A DNA stretch of 64,000 bases from Microbacterium sp. SS28 (lineage in GTDB: Bacteria > Actinomycetota > Actinomycetes > Actinomycetales > Microbacteriaceae), in the NCBI RefSeq assembly GCF_022761035.1, contig NZ_JAKWJP010000005.1:463009-527008 (forward strand), in the 5' to 3' direction. The notes under the pieces were generated by a model. The model was not told the DNA's origin, ran no database searches, and saw nothing but the letters and a program-made list of their open reading frames with translations. Both the position numbers and the translations under genes were made by a program. Positions 36,291 through 44,574 of this stretch are shown piece by piece. Within the stretch, counting starts at the first letter, position 1. Every line of letters starts with the position of its first letter.

Positions 36291-37388
36291 ATGACCACGC
36301 ACGAGACGTCGGTGGCCGCCGCAAGCGGCCCTGCGGACTTCGAGCGCTATGGACTCGACCCGACCAGGATCGCGCAGTGGGAGGACGGCGCACGCACCGA
36401 TGATCGGCCGGGCACCTATGAGTGGTGGTACTTCGACGCCCACCTCGCCGACGGGTCGAAGCTCGTGGTGGTCTTCATGAACAAAGACATCGTCACCCCG
36501 AACCGACCCCTCTCGCCGATCCTCCGCCTGGACCTCGACCTGCCTGATGGACGCTCGTTCCACAAGGTCCTGTCCTTTCCACCCGAGGAATGGTCAGCCG
36601 CTCGTGACCGGGCCGACGTCCGGATCGGCGCGAATCGCTTCCACGGGGACCTTCATGAGTACCGCATCCAGGCCACCGCAGACAACGTGTCGGTGGACGT
36701 CACTCTCGTCGGTCACATCCCCCCGTGGAGACCCGCGACCGGGCACATGCTCTTCGGGGCGAAGCGGGAGTTGGAGTTCGCATGGCTGCCGTCTGTGCCG
36801 CAGGGCACGGTGACCGGGTCGTACGTCGTCGACGGGGTCACTACCTCGGTCACGGGCGTCGGCTATCACGACCACAACTGGGGCAATGTCGGGCTGACCA
36901 AGATCATCCACAACTGGTACTGGGCCCGAGGCCAGGCCGGCCCGTTCAGCGTGATCGCCTCGTACATCACGGCCGTCGAGAAGTACGGCTACGAGTCGAT
37001 CCCCGTGTTCATGCTGGCGCGCGACGGCCGGATCGTGGCGGATGACGCGTCAATGGTGCGATTCGAGACGGAGGGCGAGTACCTCGACGGCGTCACCGGC
37101 AAGCCCGTCGCATCGGTCACCCGCTACCTCTTCACGCATGACGAGGACGAGGTCGCCGTGACCTTCCGTCGTGAGCGGGACCTCGTGCGGGCGCGCATGA
37201 CCGACGAGCTGCCGCGAGCGAAGCGCGTGCTGGCGAGACTCGCCCGGTTCGACGGCGCCTACCACCGCTTCGCCGGTCCGATGACGATCACCGTGTACAA
37301 GGCCGGTCAGCAGGTCGAGGAGTACACCGACGACGCGATCTGGGAGCTGATGTACTTCGGCCATGCCCGCCGCCCTGCGGCATCCTGA
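36291..37388 (+). CDS. CrtC/AttH-type lipocalin-like protein (hydroxyneurosporene synthase-like)
   Basis: 365 residues. PGTYEWWYFDAHLADGSKL (about 40) and GVGYHDHNWGNVGL (about 190) are the signatures of the CrtC-like double-lipocalin family, which hydrates carotenoid or related terpenoid double bonds in some members and is uncharacterised in others. No signal peptide. GGAGGAG sits 7 nt before ATG 36291. The next gene is another lipocalin-like protein, so the two may share a terpenoid or lipid substrate (inference). Confidence 0.82.
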   Translation: MTTHETSVAAASGPADFERYGLDPTRIAQWEDGARTDDRPGTYEWWYFDAHLADGSKLVVVFMNKDIVTPNRPLSPILRLDLDLPDGRSFHKVLSFPPEEWSAARDRADVRIGANRFHGDLHEYRIQATADNVSVDVTLVGHIPPWRPATGHMLFGAKRELEFAWLPSVPQGTVTGSYVVDGVTTSVTGVGYHDHNWGNVGLTKIIHNWYWARGQAGPFSVIASYITAVEKYGYESIPVFMLARDGRIVADDASMVRFETEGEYLDGVTGKPVASVTRYLFTHDEDEVAVTFRRERDLVRARMTDELPRAKRVLARLARFDGAYHRFAGPMTITVYKAGQQVEEYTDDAIWELMYFGHARRPAAS

Positions 37389-37493
37389 ACCGTTCGAACC
37401 CTCCGGCCTGCGACACCGAAGTTGCCGCGCAGGGGCGAGGCCTCGATAATGTTGGGCAATTCCCGACCCCGCGCCGGAAGGGGAAGGACCGCT

Positions 37494-38324
37494 GTGAGCT
37501 CGATCGTATTCGCACCGCATCCTTCCGCAGCGCTCGAGTACTGGTTTTTCAAGGTCAACGCGGGTCGGATCGCCCTCATTGTCGACTGGATCGAGCGCCG
37601 CAGACCGGGCGAGCACGTGCTCCGAGTGAGCGTCCACTCGCCGCACAGGCGTGAGGTCGTCTTCAAGGATCTCGACACCTGGATGCCACAAGACAATTTC
37701 ATGACGACAGAGCGGTCCGTCGGGCATGCCGGCGACGTCGCGTGGGACCTGACCATCACTCCGAAACGAGAGCCGATCGCGCCGGACATCTTTCCGGTCG
37801 GCCTGCTGAGGATTCCGGACCTCGCCTCCTTCGGATCGCCCTTCGCGACGTTCTCGGGGTGGATCCAGCATGGTCCGGAGCGAACGACGCTGACCGAGGT
37901 CCTTGGGTCGATCACTCAGTACTGGGGTCGCAGCCTCGCCGCCGAGTGGTGGTGGATATCGGCGCATCAGTTCGACCGTCCAGATGTCGCGCTCGAAGGC
38001 GTCGCGCTGAGATCCCGGGCCTGGGGCACAGCAATTCAGCTGCCACTCGCCTACTTCTCGCTGTACCGGGCCGGGAAGTCCGAGTACATTCAGGCCCCGC
38101 CGAGCCGCGTCGAGGTGGAGGGAACCCCCGATGAGTTCCAGGTGCACGTCTGGCGTCGAGGCAAGGAAGGCCTGAGCTTCATCTGCGTCGGCCGCGAATA
38201 CGGCGACTTCGGCGACGGCATCGTCAACACTCTGACGGGCGACCTTGAGATCCGGGAAGGCGGTCGCGTCATCGCCCGCTCGACCGCAACGGCCGGCCTG
38301 GAGCGGTTGGCTCCGCGGCGCTGA
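37494..38324 (+). CDS. Tocopherol-cyclase-like / lipocalin-like protein
   Basis: 276 residues. ALEYWFFKVNAGRIALIVDWI (about 10-30), WMPQDNFMTTER, and WWWISAHQFDRPDVALEGVAL (about 160-180) resemble the paired barrels of tocopherol-cyclase-like proteins; the match is by eye. The start GTG 37494 has GGAAGG 6 nt upstream. It is 105 bp after the CrtC-like gene on the same strand. Alternatives: an uncharacterised AttH-type protein. Confidence 0.6.
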   Translation: MSSIVFAPHPSAALEYWFFKVNAGRIALIVDWIERRRPGEHVLRVSVHSPHRREVVFKDLDTWMPQDNFMTTERSVGHAGDVAWDLTITPKREPIAPDIFPVGLLRIPDLASFGSPFATFSGWIQHGPERTTLTEVLGSITQYWGRSLAAEWWWISAHQFDRPDVALEGVALRSRAWGTAIQLPLAYFSLYRAGKSEYIQAPPSRVEVEGTPDEFQVHVWRRGKEGLSFICVGREYGDFGDGIVNTLTGDLEIREGGRVIARSTATAGLERLAPRR

Positions 38325-38511
38325 GATCCTCGACGGAGGTCTTCACCCCCTGCGGCGCCGCCTTCGCCGAGGTGGAACAACCCGAGCGTCCGGAGCGCAT
38401 CCATCTGTTCGACGACAAAAGGGTGATGAGAGCAATTTCGCGCACTCATTCGTCATCACCACCGTTGCCGTCACGCGACCGCGCGCGCTGGCGCTCCGCC
38501 GCGCGACGCCG

Positions 38512-38985
38512 TCACGCGACCGCGCGTTCCCTGGCGCTCAGCCGCGCGAGTGCGCTCTCCGCGCCTCCGAGGAGCGAACCGCCCTCGCGCACGGCCTGCT
38601 CCCACGCGTCGAGCACGTCCTGGCGGTCCATCGCCATGACCGCCTCCCACGGATCGTCCTCCTCCATGGGAACGCCGCCCATGCCCCATCGCGCCGCTTC
38701 GTACAAGAGCGGGATCGCCGCGATGCCGCGCTCCGTCGCCGAGTACGTGACCTTGCGGGCATCCATCTCGCTCGGGGTGCGCACAATGATTCCGCTGCGC
38801 TCGAGTCGGGCGAGGCGATCGGCGAGCACGCTCGGACCGATTCGCTCCTCGGACCGAAGGAACTCCCCGAAGGTGTGCTTGCCGAGTGTGAGCAGGTCGC
38901 GCATGATCAGCAGCGACCAGCTGTCGCCGAAGGTCTCCACGGTGAAATTGGTGGGGCAGGTCGACCGCCCCTCAGCTCGCTTCAT
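38512..38985 (-). CDS. HxlR-family transcriptional regulator
   Basis: 157 residues. CPTNFTVETFGDSWSLLIMRDLL (about 10-32) is the characteristic start, with the family Cys at about residue 10, followed by the winged helix (ERIGPSVLADRLARLERSGII, then ARKVTYSATERG). It is divergent from the SRPBCC gene. TAGACT (38992-38997) is 6 nt before the ATG. Probably controls the neighbour through the two palindromes at 39007-39045. Confidence 0.9.
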   Translation of the reverse strand: MKRAEGRSTCPTNFTVETFGDSWSLLIMRDLLTLGKHTFGEFLRSEERIGPSVLADRLARLERSGIIVRTPSEMDARKVTYSATERGIAAIPLLYEAARWGMGGVPMEEDDPWEAVMAMDRQDVLDAWEQAVREGGSLLGGAESALARLSARERAVA

Positions 38986-39002
38986 ACGTCGAGTCTACGG
39001 CA

Positions 39003-39030
39003 TTGACTATGATCATCGTAGTGATATACG
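39003..39030 (+). promoter_or_regulatory. Promoter of the SRPBCC gene
   Basis: TTGACT (39003-39008), 16 nt, TATACG (39025-39030). It drives the plus-strand gene at 39089. It is overlapped by the operator-like repeats. Confidence 0.5.
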
Positions 39031-39045
39031 CTTCGATCATCGAAG
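39007..39045. promoter_or_regulatory. Two operator-like palindromes, probable HxlR sites
   Basis: CTTCGATCATCGAAG (39031-39045) is a perfect 15-bp palindrome around a central C; CTATGATCATCGTAG (39007-39021) is a near-copy. Centres are 24 bp apart. One lies between -35 and -10, the other at the expected start of transcription, which would favour repression. Confidence 0.65.
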
Positions 39046-39088
39046 TAAAAAGGATGCTGCGACGGCGGCCTGAAGCGAAGGAGCCACG

Positions 39089-39583
39089 ATGAACGACACG
39101 ACCCAGCACGAGACACTCGATCTCGTCGTGAGCCGCGACATCCCCGCCCCCATCGAGGCGGCCTGGAAGTCGTGGACCGAACCCGACCGCGTGCTTCGCT
39201 GGTGGGGCCCGAACGGCTTCACCTGCACGGTCGCCGAGCTCGACGTGCGCGTCGGCGGCACGTCGCTCGTGTGCATGAGCGCGCCCGACTGGGGATTCCC
39301 GGCGCTGTACAGCACCTGGGCGTACACGCTTGTCGACGCCCCGCACCGCCTCGAGTTCATCCACAACATCGCCGACGAGAACGGCGCCACGATCGACCCC
39401 GCAACCATCGGGGCCGCGGGAATCCCGCGCGACGTGCGGCACGTCATCACGTTCGAGTCGATCGGCGACGACGCGTCTCGACTCACCGTCACCGAACTCG
39501 GCTACATCGACCCCGAGCAGCTCGCGCTCTCGAAGAAGGGCCTCGAGGAGTCCCTCGACAAGCTCGTCGCGATCTACGTGTGA
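39089..39583 (+). CDS. SRPBCC/AHSA1-type START-fold protein
   Basis: 164 residues: LDLVVSRDIPAPIEAAWKSWTEPDRVLRWWGPNGF is the family opening, where ligand-binding helix-grip proteins begin. It binds a hydrophobic ligand or is stress-related; the function is not established. GAAGGAG is 5 nt before the ATG. Divergent from the HxlR regulator, which suggests ligand- or redox-responsive control. Confidence 0.88.
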   Translation: MNDTTQHETLDLVVSRDIPAPIEAAWKSWTEPDRVLRWWGPNGFTCTVAELDVRVGGTSLVCMSAPDWGFPALYSTWAYTLVDAPHRLEFIHNIADENGATIDPATIGAAGIPRDVRHVITFESIGDDASRLTVTELGYIDPEQLALSKKGLEESLDKLVAIYV

Positions 39584-39731
39584 GCCCAGCCGCCCCGGAC
39601 GTCCCCTGGCCCGCGCGCACCGGGCTGCCTCGCTCCTCGACTTGCGCCTCCGCCCGTCGTGCGGTGGACATATCGCGCATCGTCCCTACAACGGGCTCGA
39701 CGGATGGGGCGCCGGGGAGAACCTGCCGAGG

Positions 39732-39750
39732 GGCGGCCCGTTGCCGCCCG
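39732..39750 (+). terminator. Possible hairpin downstream of SRPBCC gene
   Basis: GGGCGGC (39732-39738) and GCCGCCC (39744-39750) form a perfect 7-bp stem with a 5-nt loop. There is no T-run, and it lies 149 bp after the stop, so the role is uncertain. Confidence 0.3.
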
Positions 39751-39801
39751 GCTAGGTGCCTCTGGCGTTGCCGAGCCGGTCACCGCTGCACCGCAGATTG
39801 G

Positions 39802-39830
39802 TTACACGTAACGAGGTCGGGCTGTAAGGT
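39802..39830 (+). promoter_or_regulatory. Promoter of the ECF sigma operon
   Basis: TTACAC (39802-39807), 17 nt, TAAGGT (39825-39830). The -35 lies inside GTTACACGTAAC (39801-39812), a small inverted repeat (GTTAC/GTAAC) that could be a regulator site. Confidence 0.5.
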
Positions 39831-39887
39831 TTGCTCGCGTCGCGCGGCTTAAGTGATGAGGTAGTGCTCGACCGATCGGAGTGGGGG

Positions 39888-40394
39888 ATGGTCGAATCCC
39901 GGCAGGAGACCTTCCGCGCGTTGTTCGACGCCCACTACTCGGCTGTGTTCGCGTTTCTGCGTCGGCGGGTGGCGGATGCTCAGGATGCCGAGGAGCTCGC
40001 CGCGGACGTGTTCCGGCTCGCGTGGGAGAAGCAGGATCCGCGATCGCCGTTCCAGCGGGGTTGGCTGTTCAAGGTCGCGTCGGATCGGTTGACCGACTTC
40101 TACCGCCGTCAGGGGGTGCGTCGTGAGGTCGAAGCAGCGTTGCGTCGTCGCCTTGAGGATGCTCCGTGGCGGATCGGTGTAGAGGATTCGATCGCGGTGC
40201 GGGATGCGGTACGAGCGTTGTCGTCTCGAGAGCAGGAAGCGCTGCAGCTGACCTACTGGGATGGGATGTCGGCGTCGGAGATCGCCGCGGTTCTGGGGTG
40301 CAGCAACGCGTCCGTGTGGACGTTGCTGTCGCGCGCGAGGGCGAGGCTCCGCGGCGCGCTCGGCGAACCGTCGCTAGAGGGGAGTGCAAAGTGA
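39888..40394 (+). CDS. ECF-type RNA polymerase sigma factor
   Basis: 168 residues: sigma-2 region (FRALFDAHYSAVFAFLRRRVAD... DAEELAADVFRLAW... GWLFKVASDRLTDFYRR) and sigma-4 region (ALSSREQEALQLTYWDGMSASEIAAVLGCSNASVWTLL). The start was set at ATG 39888; an upstream GTG/ATG is possible. The stop overlaps the next start by 4 bp, as for a sigma/anti-sigma pair. Confidence 0.9.
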   Translation: MVESRQETFRALFDAHYSAVFAFLRRRVADAQDAEELAADVFRLAWEKQDPRSPFQRGWLFKVASDRLTDFYRRQGVRREVEAALRRRLEDAPWRIGVEDSIAVRDAVRALSSREQEALQLTYWDGMSASEIAAVLGCSNASVWTLLSRARARLRGALGEPSLEGSAK

Positions 40395-41107
40395 CCACGG
40401 ACATCGATTCGCGGGTTGCGGAGCTGATGCGGGCCGCGGACCCGCACCCGGAGTTGACGGATGCGCCCCTCGGGCTGCGGGAGCAAACGCTGCGAGACGC
40501 GATCGTGCAAGAGGTTCGACGCCAGCCTCATGCGCGTCGGCGCCGGTGGGCGGCTTCGATGCGTCGCCACGCCACGCCCGCATTCGCGGCGGCTTTCGCC
40601 GTCGTCTTCGTTGTGGGAGTGGTCGGGGCCGTCGCGGTGACCGCCCTGAATCAGGTTGCGTCGCCTCGCAGCGACGACCCGACGGCACCGATCGGAGGGA
40701 TGCCGTCGCTGTCGGCGCCCGCGACGGACCCGAGCGGCGCGGTCGACGCGACCCGACTGCCGGCGGAGACGCTTCCCGCGGTCGGTGGGCAGGCGATCCT
40801 AAGACCGGATCCGACCCTGACGTGGGAGAGCTTGAACGGTGCTCTCACATGGGTGGAAGACCAGGGGCTCGAGATGAGATCGCTCCAGGGCTTCCAGCGC
40901 GCCGGCACTGTTCAGCCCTGGACAGCCGAGAAGGCGGATGGCAGCGGCACATGCATTCTGCTTCGCACGCACGACGGTTCAATATTCGACCAGCTGGGGT
41001 GCGAGTCCGACGTCGCGCCGGCCTCGGTCGAGCGCGCGCTCGCCGGCTCGATCCTGCGATTCACGATCGACGGTGCGGCCATCGTTGTGTCCGTCGAGGC
41101 GCCGTGA
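40391..41107 (+). CDS. Membrane protein, putative anti-sigma or partner of the ECF factor
   Basis: 238 residues: a cytoplasmic N-terminal 65 residues, one membrane helix (AFAAAFAVVFVVGVVGAVAVTAL, about 55-78) and an outer domain with two Cys (SGTCILLRTHDG, LGCESDV). The topology and the GTGA coupling to the sigma gene suggest it anchors or regulates the sigma factor, although no zinc-anti-sigma HxxxCxxC motif is visible. Confidence 0.75.
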   Translation: MTTDIDSRVAELMRAADPHPELTDAPLGLREQTLRDAIVQEVRRQPHARRRRWAASMRRHATPAFAAAFAVVFVVGVVGAVAVTALNQVASPRSDDPTAPIGGMPSLSAPATDPSGAVDATRLPAETLPAVGGQAILRPDPTLTWESLNGALTWVEDQGLEMRSLQGFQRAGTVQPWTAEKADGSGTCILLRTHDGSIFDQLGCESDVAPASVERALAGSILRFTIDGAAIVVSVEAP

Positions 41108-41129
41108 CACGAAAGCGAGGAGCGAACGA

Positions 41130-42173
41130 ATGCGAAATGCAACGTTCCGTCGTCGAGCAGCGTCGTCACCTTTCCCGGCGCTGGCCCTTCTTGTCGTCCT
41201 TGCTGTGACCTCCTGCTCACCCTCGGCGACGATAGGCCCGACGCGTTCTCCGACGGAGACGAGTACTGCGGCTGCGAATGCGGAGACTCACGACGCGATC
41301 GATTCCGGACGCATCCTGTTCGCCGTCGAGGGGGACACGGGATCTGGGGGAACGGAGCTGAGGGTCCTCGAGGGCAGCGACCTCACTCGGGTTGTGACCG
41401 GTGACCCCACGATGGCTCACGTCGGGTGGGCAGGCGGCGACGCGATCGTGTACGACAGTGAGCCGACACCGGGCCGCCGAGTGTTCCGGCGGCCGGACTA
41501 TCACGATGAGACGGCCGAACCGGTCGCCCCGGATGCGCCGGCGGGAAGCGCGGACGCGGGGGCATCTCCGGATGGGACGATGGTGGCGTTCGCTGCGTCG
41601 ATGCCATCCGATGGACGGGCTGTCGGCCTGTCGGTGGTGCCGACCAGCGGCGGCGAGCTCGTTGCGATCACGCCTCCGAACGCCGACCAGACTCTTCTGC
41701 CGTTCGACGACAATCCATCGTTCTCCCCCGACGGACGCAAGATCGTCTATCTGCGCGTCAGTGCCGTCTCAGAGGAGGGAGAGCCGCGGATGGGCGACGT
41801 GTTGGTCGTGGATGTCGGGGGCGGGACTCCCCAGCTCATCAGCTCCGACATCCCGTACCCAGGTCCCCCGCGATTCTCGCCTGACGGCGGCCAGGTCCTC
41901 TTCCACCAAAGGAGCGCGAGCGCGGCGGGCCTGTCCTTGTGGGTCGTCCCTGCGAGCGGCGGCGAGCCAAGAGAGCTCTTCGCAGTTCCGCCCCACGCCA
42001 ACGCGTTCAACGCGGACTGGTCGCCTGACGGTTCACAGCTGGTGTTCGAGTGGTACCAGGACGGGTGGGACCGCAACGAGCTCCGAGTGTCCAACCTGGA
42101 CGGTTCCGCCATGCGCACCATCTGGCGAGGCATGGGCCGAACCACCGCCGAGACCCCCGACTGGACCGAGTGA
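41130..42173 (+). CDS. PD40/TolB-like propeller lipoprotein
   Basis: 347 residues. A signal peptide ending in VTSC (Cys about residue 28) and repeated blades with the PD40 pattern: ASPDGTMVAFAAS, NPSFSPDGRKIVYL, PRFSPDGGQVLFHQ, ADWSPDGSQLVFEW. It follows the sigma/membrane pair and may belong to that regulon. GAGGAG lies 9 nt before the ATG. It probably binds or senses something at the cell surface. Confidence 0.82.
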   Translation: MRNATFRRRAASSPFPALALLVVLAVTSCSPSATIGPTRSPTETSTAAANAETHDAIDSGRILFAVEGDTGSGGTELRVLEGSDLTRVVTGDPTMAHVGWAGGDAIVYDSEPTPGRRVFRRPDYHDETAEPVAPDAPAGSADAGASPDGTMVAFAASMPSDGRAVGLSVVPTSGGELVAITPPNADQTLLPFDDNPSFSPDGRKIVYLRVSAVSEEGEPRMGDVLVVDVGGGTPQLISSDIPYPGPPRFSPDGGQVLFHQRSASAAGLSLWVVPASGGEPRELFAVPPHANAFNADWSPDGSQLVFEWYQDGWDRNELRVSNLDGSAMRTIWRGMGRTTAETPDWTE

Positions 42174-42305
42174 GCGGATACCGACCGCCGCGCTACCATC
42201 CGTATTCGGGCAGCGCCTGTAGTCGCCCGCGCGCGCGGTCATGTTGCGCTGCGATTCCACCTCGAGCCGTGACACCGTCCTCGTTCGCGGGACTACCGTG
42301 TGGGC

Positions 42306-43193
42306 ATGCGCTTGAGCCTCTGCCTCGATCCACGGAGGCCGTGGGATGAGTTGCTGTCGCTCGCGCGGATGGCCGAGGACGGCGGTTTCGAGACGGTGTT
42401 CGTTCCCGACCACTTCCTGCCCGCCGGCCCGGATGCGTCGGTCTCGGGTCGGATGCTCGAGGCCTGGACTGTCCTGAGCGCGATCGCCGCATCGTCCAGT
42501 CATGTGCGGGTGGGCACGCTCGTGCTTGGCACCGGGTACCGACATCCCGCGGTGGTGGCGAACATGGCGGCCGCGTTGGATGAGGTGTCGCAGGGTCGGC
42601 TCACGCTCGGCCTCGGCGCGGGCTGGCAGGAGAACGAGCATGCTGCGTTCGGCATCGGCCTCGATCCGGTGGGAGTGCGGCTGAACCGGTTCGAGGAGGC
42701 CGTCCAGGTAGTCCGCGCGCTGCTCCGCGACGAGGTCACGACGTTCGAGGGGGTGTATTACCGCATCGACCACGCGCATTGTGAGCCGATGCCGATGCAG
42801 GACCCCCTTCCGATCCTGATCGGCGGTGGCGGGGAGCGGCGCACGATCCCACTGGCCGCGCGGTATGCCGACGCCTGGCATGCGTGGACATCGCCAGCCC
42901 AGTTCCGAAGCAAGCGCGCGATCCTCGATGCCGCGTGCGACGCGGTCGGGCGCAACCGCGACGAGGTGCGCCGACTCACGGGACAGACCGTGCTCGTCTC
43001 CTCGGGCCCGCGCGGCGAGACCGGGCCTGACGACGTCATCGGCACGGCCGGCCAGGTGCAGTCTCAGCTGGAGGAGTACCGGGAGGCCGGCGTCGATGAG
43101 TTCATCGTCCGCGACGACGCCGGCATCGACGTGTCCGACGCCCTGGCCTCCCTTATGACATTGGCGAGCGACGTCGCGCCGCAGATAGCCTGA
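42306..43193 (+). CDS. LLM-class F420/flavin-dependent oxidoreductase
   Basis: 295 residues of the luciferase-like barrel: MRLSLCLDPRRPWDELLSLARMAEDGGFETVFVPDHF (about 1-37), RVGTLVLGTGYRHPAVVANMAAALDEVSQGRLTLGLGAGW (about 70-110) and PILIGGGGERRTIPLAARYADAWH (about 175). In actinobacteria these mostly use F420H2. Substrate unknown. TACCGT (42294-42299) is 6 nt before the ATG. Confidence 0.88.
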   Translation: MRLSLCLDPRRPWDELLSLARMAEDGGFETVFVPDHFLPAGPDASVSGRMLEAWTVLSAIAASSSHVRVGTLVLGTGYRHPAVVANMAAALDEVSQGRLTLGLGAGWQENEHAAFGIGLDPVGVRLNRFEEAVQVVRALLRDEVTTFEGVYYRIDHAHCEPMPMQDPLPILIGGGGERRTIPLAARYADAWHAWTSPAQFRSKRAILDAACDAVGRNRDEVRRLTGQTVLVSSGPRGETGPDDVIGTAGQVQSQLEEYREAGVDEFIVRDDAGIDVSDALASLMTLASDVAPQIA

Positions 43194-43330
43194 TCCGCCC
43201 ACCCGACCAGCCCAAGCCCGGCCGGCTGCTTCCCACCGATGGCCGCCTCCACGTGTTCAAGCCGGCCTACTCCCCAAACGGGTCGAAGATCCTCTTCGGC
43301 TGCGCACGCCGTGATGACGGCAACAACGAG
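43194..43330 (+). pseudogene. Remnant of a PD40/TolB-type propeller gene
   Basis: The frame reads PKPGRLLPTDGRLHVFKPAY, then SPNGSKILFGCARRDDGNNEG, i.e. one propeller blade (A-x-SP-G-x-I-F) with no start and no continuation. It resembles the blades of the lipoprotein gene about 1 kb upstream without being identical. It is cut off before the small gene at 43376. Confidence 0.55.
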
Positions 43331-43375
43331 GGTCGCCCTGCGGGCGTTGCCGCGCTGTTAGGAGAGAATCGGCGC

Positions 43376-43666
43376 ATGCACTACCGGCTCATGAACGACT
43401 ACGGCGCGCTCTGGCCGTTCTGGGCTCAGGGCGGACTGTGCGGCGACGGCGACCCGCGCCTTCCTCCCGACCTGGAACGTGAGGTCAGGGACTGGTCGGA
43501 CCAGTTCGGGCGGCTGTTCGAATGGCAGCACGGCTGGCCCGATCAAGCGACCGCGGAGGCGCATCGAGCCGAAGGAGAACGGCTGTACACCGAGATCCAG
43601 CACGCGTTGCCCGACGACACTGTCGGCTTCCAGTACTGGGAGATCGCCTGGCGGCCTGCCCAGTGA
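43376..43666 (+). CDS. Small hypothetical protein (96 aa)
   Basis: MHYRLMNDYGALWPFWAQGG... with a core of acidic and aromatic residues (REVRDWSDQFGRLFEWQHGW) and no Cys-rich or membrane features. Soluble, unknown function. GAGAAT lies 6 nt before the ATG and no Shine-Dalgarno is present. Confidence 0.65.
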   Translation: MHYRLMNDYGALWPFWAQGGLCGDGDPRLPPDLEREVRDWSDQFGRLFEWQHGWPDQATAEAHRAEGERLYTEIQHALPDDTVGFQYWEIAWRPAQ

Positions 43667-43710
43667 CCGGTCGGCCAGCGGGCGGATACCGGTCGCTGGC
43701 TGAGCCCAGC

Positions 43711-44394
43711 TCAGAGCTGGTCTGCGACTTCGGGGTTGGCGCCCGCTGCGGGGCGCGCGCCGTCTGGCCATGCCACGAGGCACACCTTGTTTCCCGACTG
43801 ATCCGCGAGGATCCATGCGCTCGGCGCTTCCGAGTCGTCGACGATGCGTCCCCCTGCCATGACGGCCTGTGCGAGTCGTGCTTCGATCTGGTCCCGGGCG
43901 AGAGAGACGTCGATGTGCATGGCGTGCCGCAGCGGCTTGGATGGGTCGAGCTGCTGCATCCACACGGTGGAGCCTTGACCGAGCGGATCGGCGCAGTTGT
44001 CCCCGTGCAACGGTGCATACCCGAGCACGGCACGCCAGAAGGGCAGGTCGATCGCCGCGGGGTGCGCCGCGATCGCGAGCTGGACCTCCTGTACCGCGTG
44101 GCGATCGGGGACCGCGCCGTGCTTGCGCGCAAGTGCGGAGATCGCCCGGGCCACTGTCAGGTGCTCGCGCTCGGTGTCCCACACTTCGCGAGTCAGCTTC
44201 ACCGTGAGGCCATCGGATGTCGCGGTGAGCAGGGTCCGGGGACCGAGCCCGGGCACCTCCGACACGGCCGCCGCCAAGCGGGCAGCTTCGCCAAGCGATG
44301 TCACCTTGAACAGCGCGGTCGGCCCGCCGTGCAGGATCACCCAGTCTTCGACACCATCGCCGGATAGGAAGGCGCGCCACCCGTCTTCGCTCAT
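43711..44394 (-). CDS. VOC-family protein with N-terminal pterin-dehydratase-like domain
   Basis: 227 residues. The first 110 resemble the DCoH/pterin-4a-carbinolamine dehydratase fold (GLTVKLTREVWDTEREHLTVARAISAL, then AIAAHPA), followed by a glyoxalase-like domain (DLPFWRAVLGYAPL, MHIDVSLARDQIEARLAQAVMAGG, NKVCLVAW). This fused arrangement is common in actinobacteria; the function is not known. TAGGGT (44402-44407) is 7 nt before the ATG. Confidence 0.8.
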   Translation of the reverse strand: MSEDGWRAFLSGDGVEDWVILHGGPTALFKVTSLGEAARLAAAVSEVPGLGPRTLLTATSDGLTVKLTREVWDTEREHLTVARAISALARKHGAVPDRHAVQEVQLAIAAHPAAIDLPFWRAVLGYAPLHGDNCADPLGQGSTVWMQQLDPSKPLRHAMHIDVSLARDQIEARLAQAVMAGGRIVDDSEAPSAWILADQSGNKVCLVAWPDGARPAAGANPEVADQL

Positions 44395-44574
44395 GGCGAT
44401 CACCCTACGCACCCCATGCCGGCCGCGTCGGTGTCCCGGCATAGAGATCGATCGTTCAGGGGTTGAGGAGCGGGCGCAAGCCGGTCCCGCCGTGCGTCGG
44501 GGAAGCGATGGTGAGACTCGCTGGATGCTGGCGCGGCGGCTTGTCTCTTCGGGTACCCGGAGGTGCGTCCGGCT

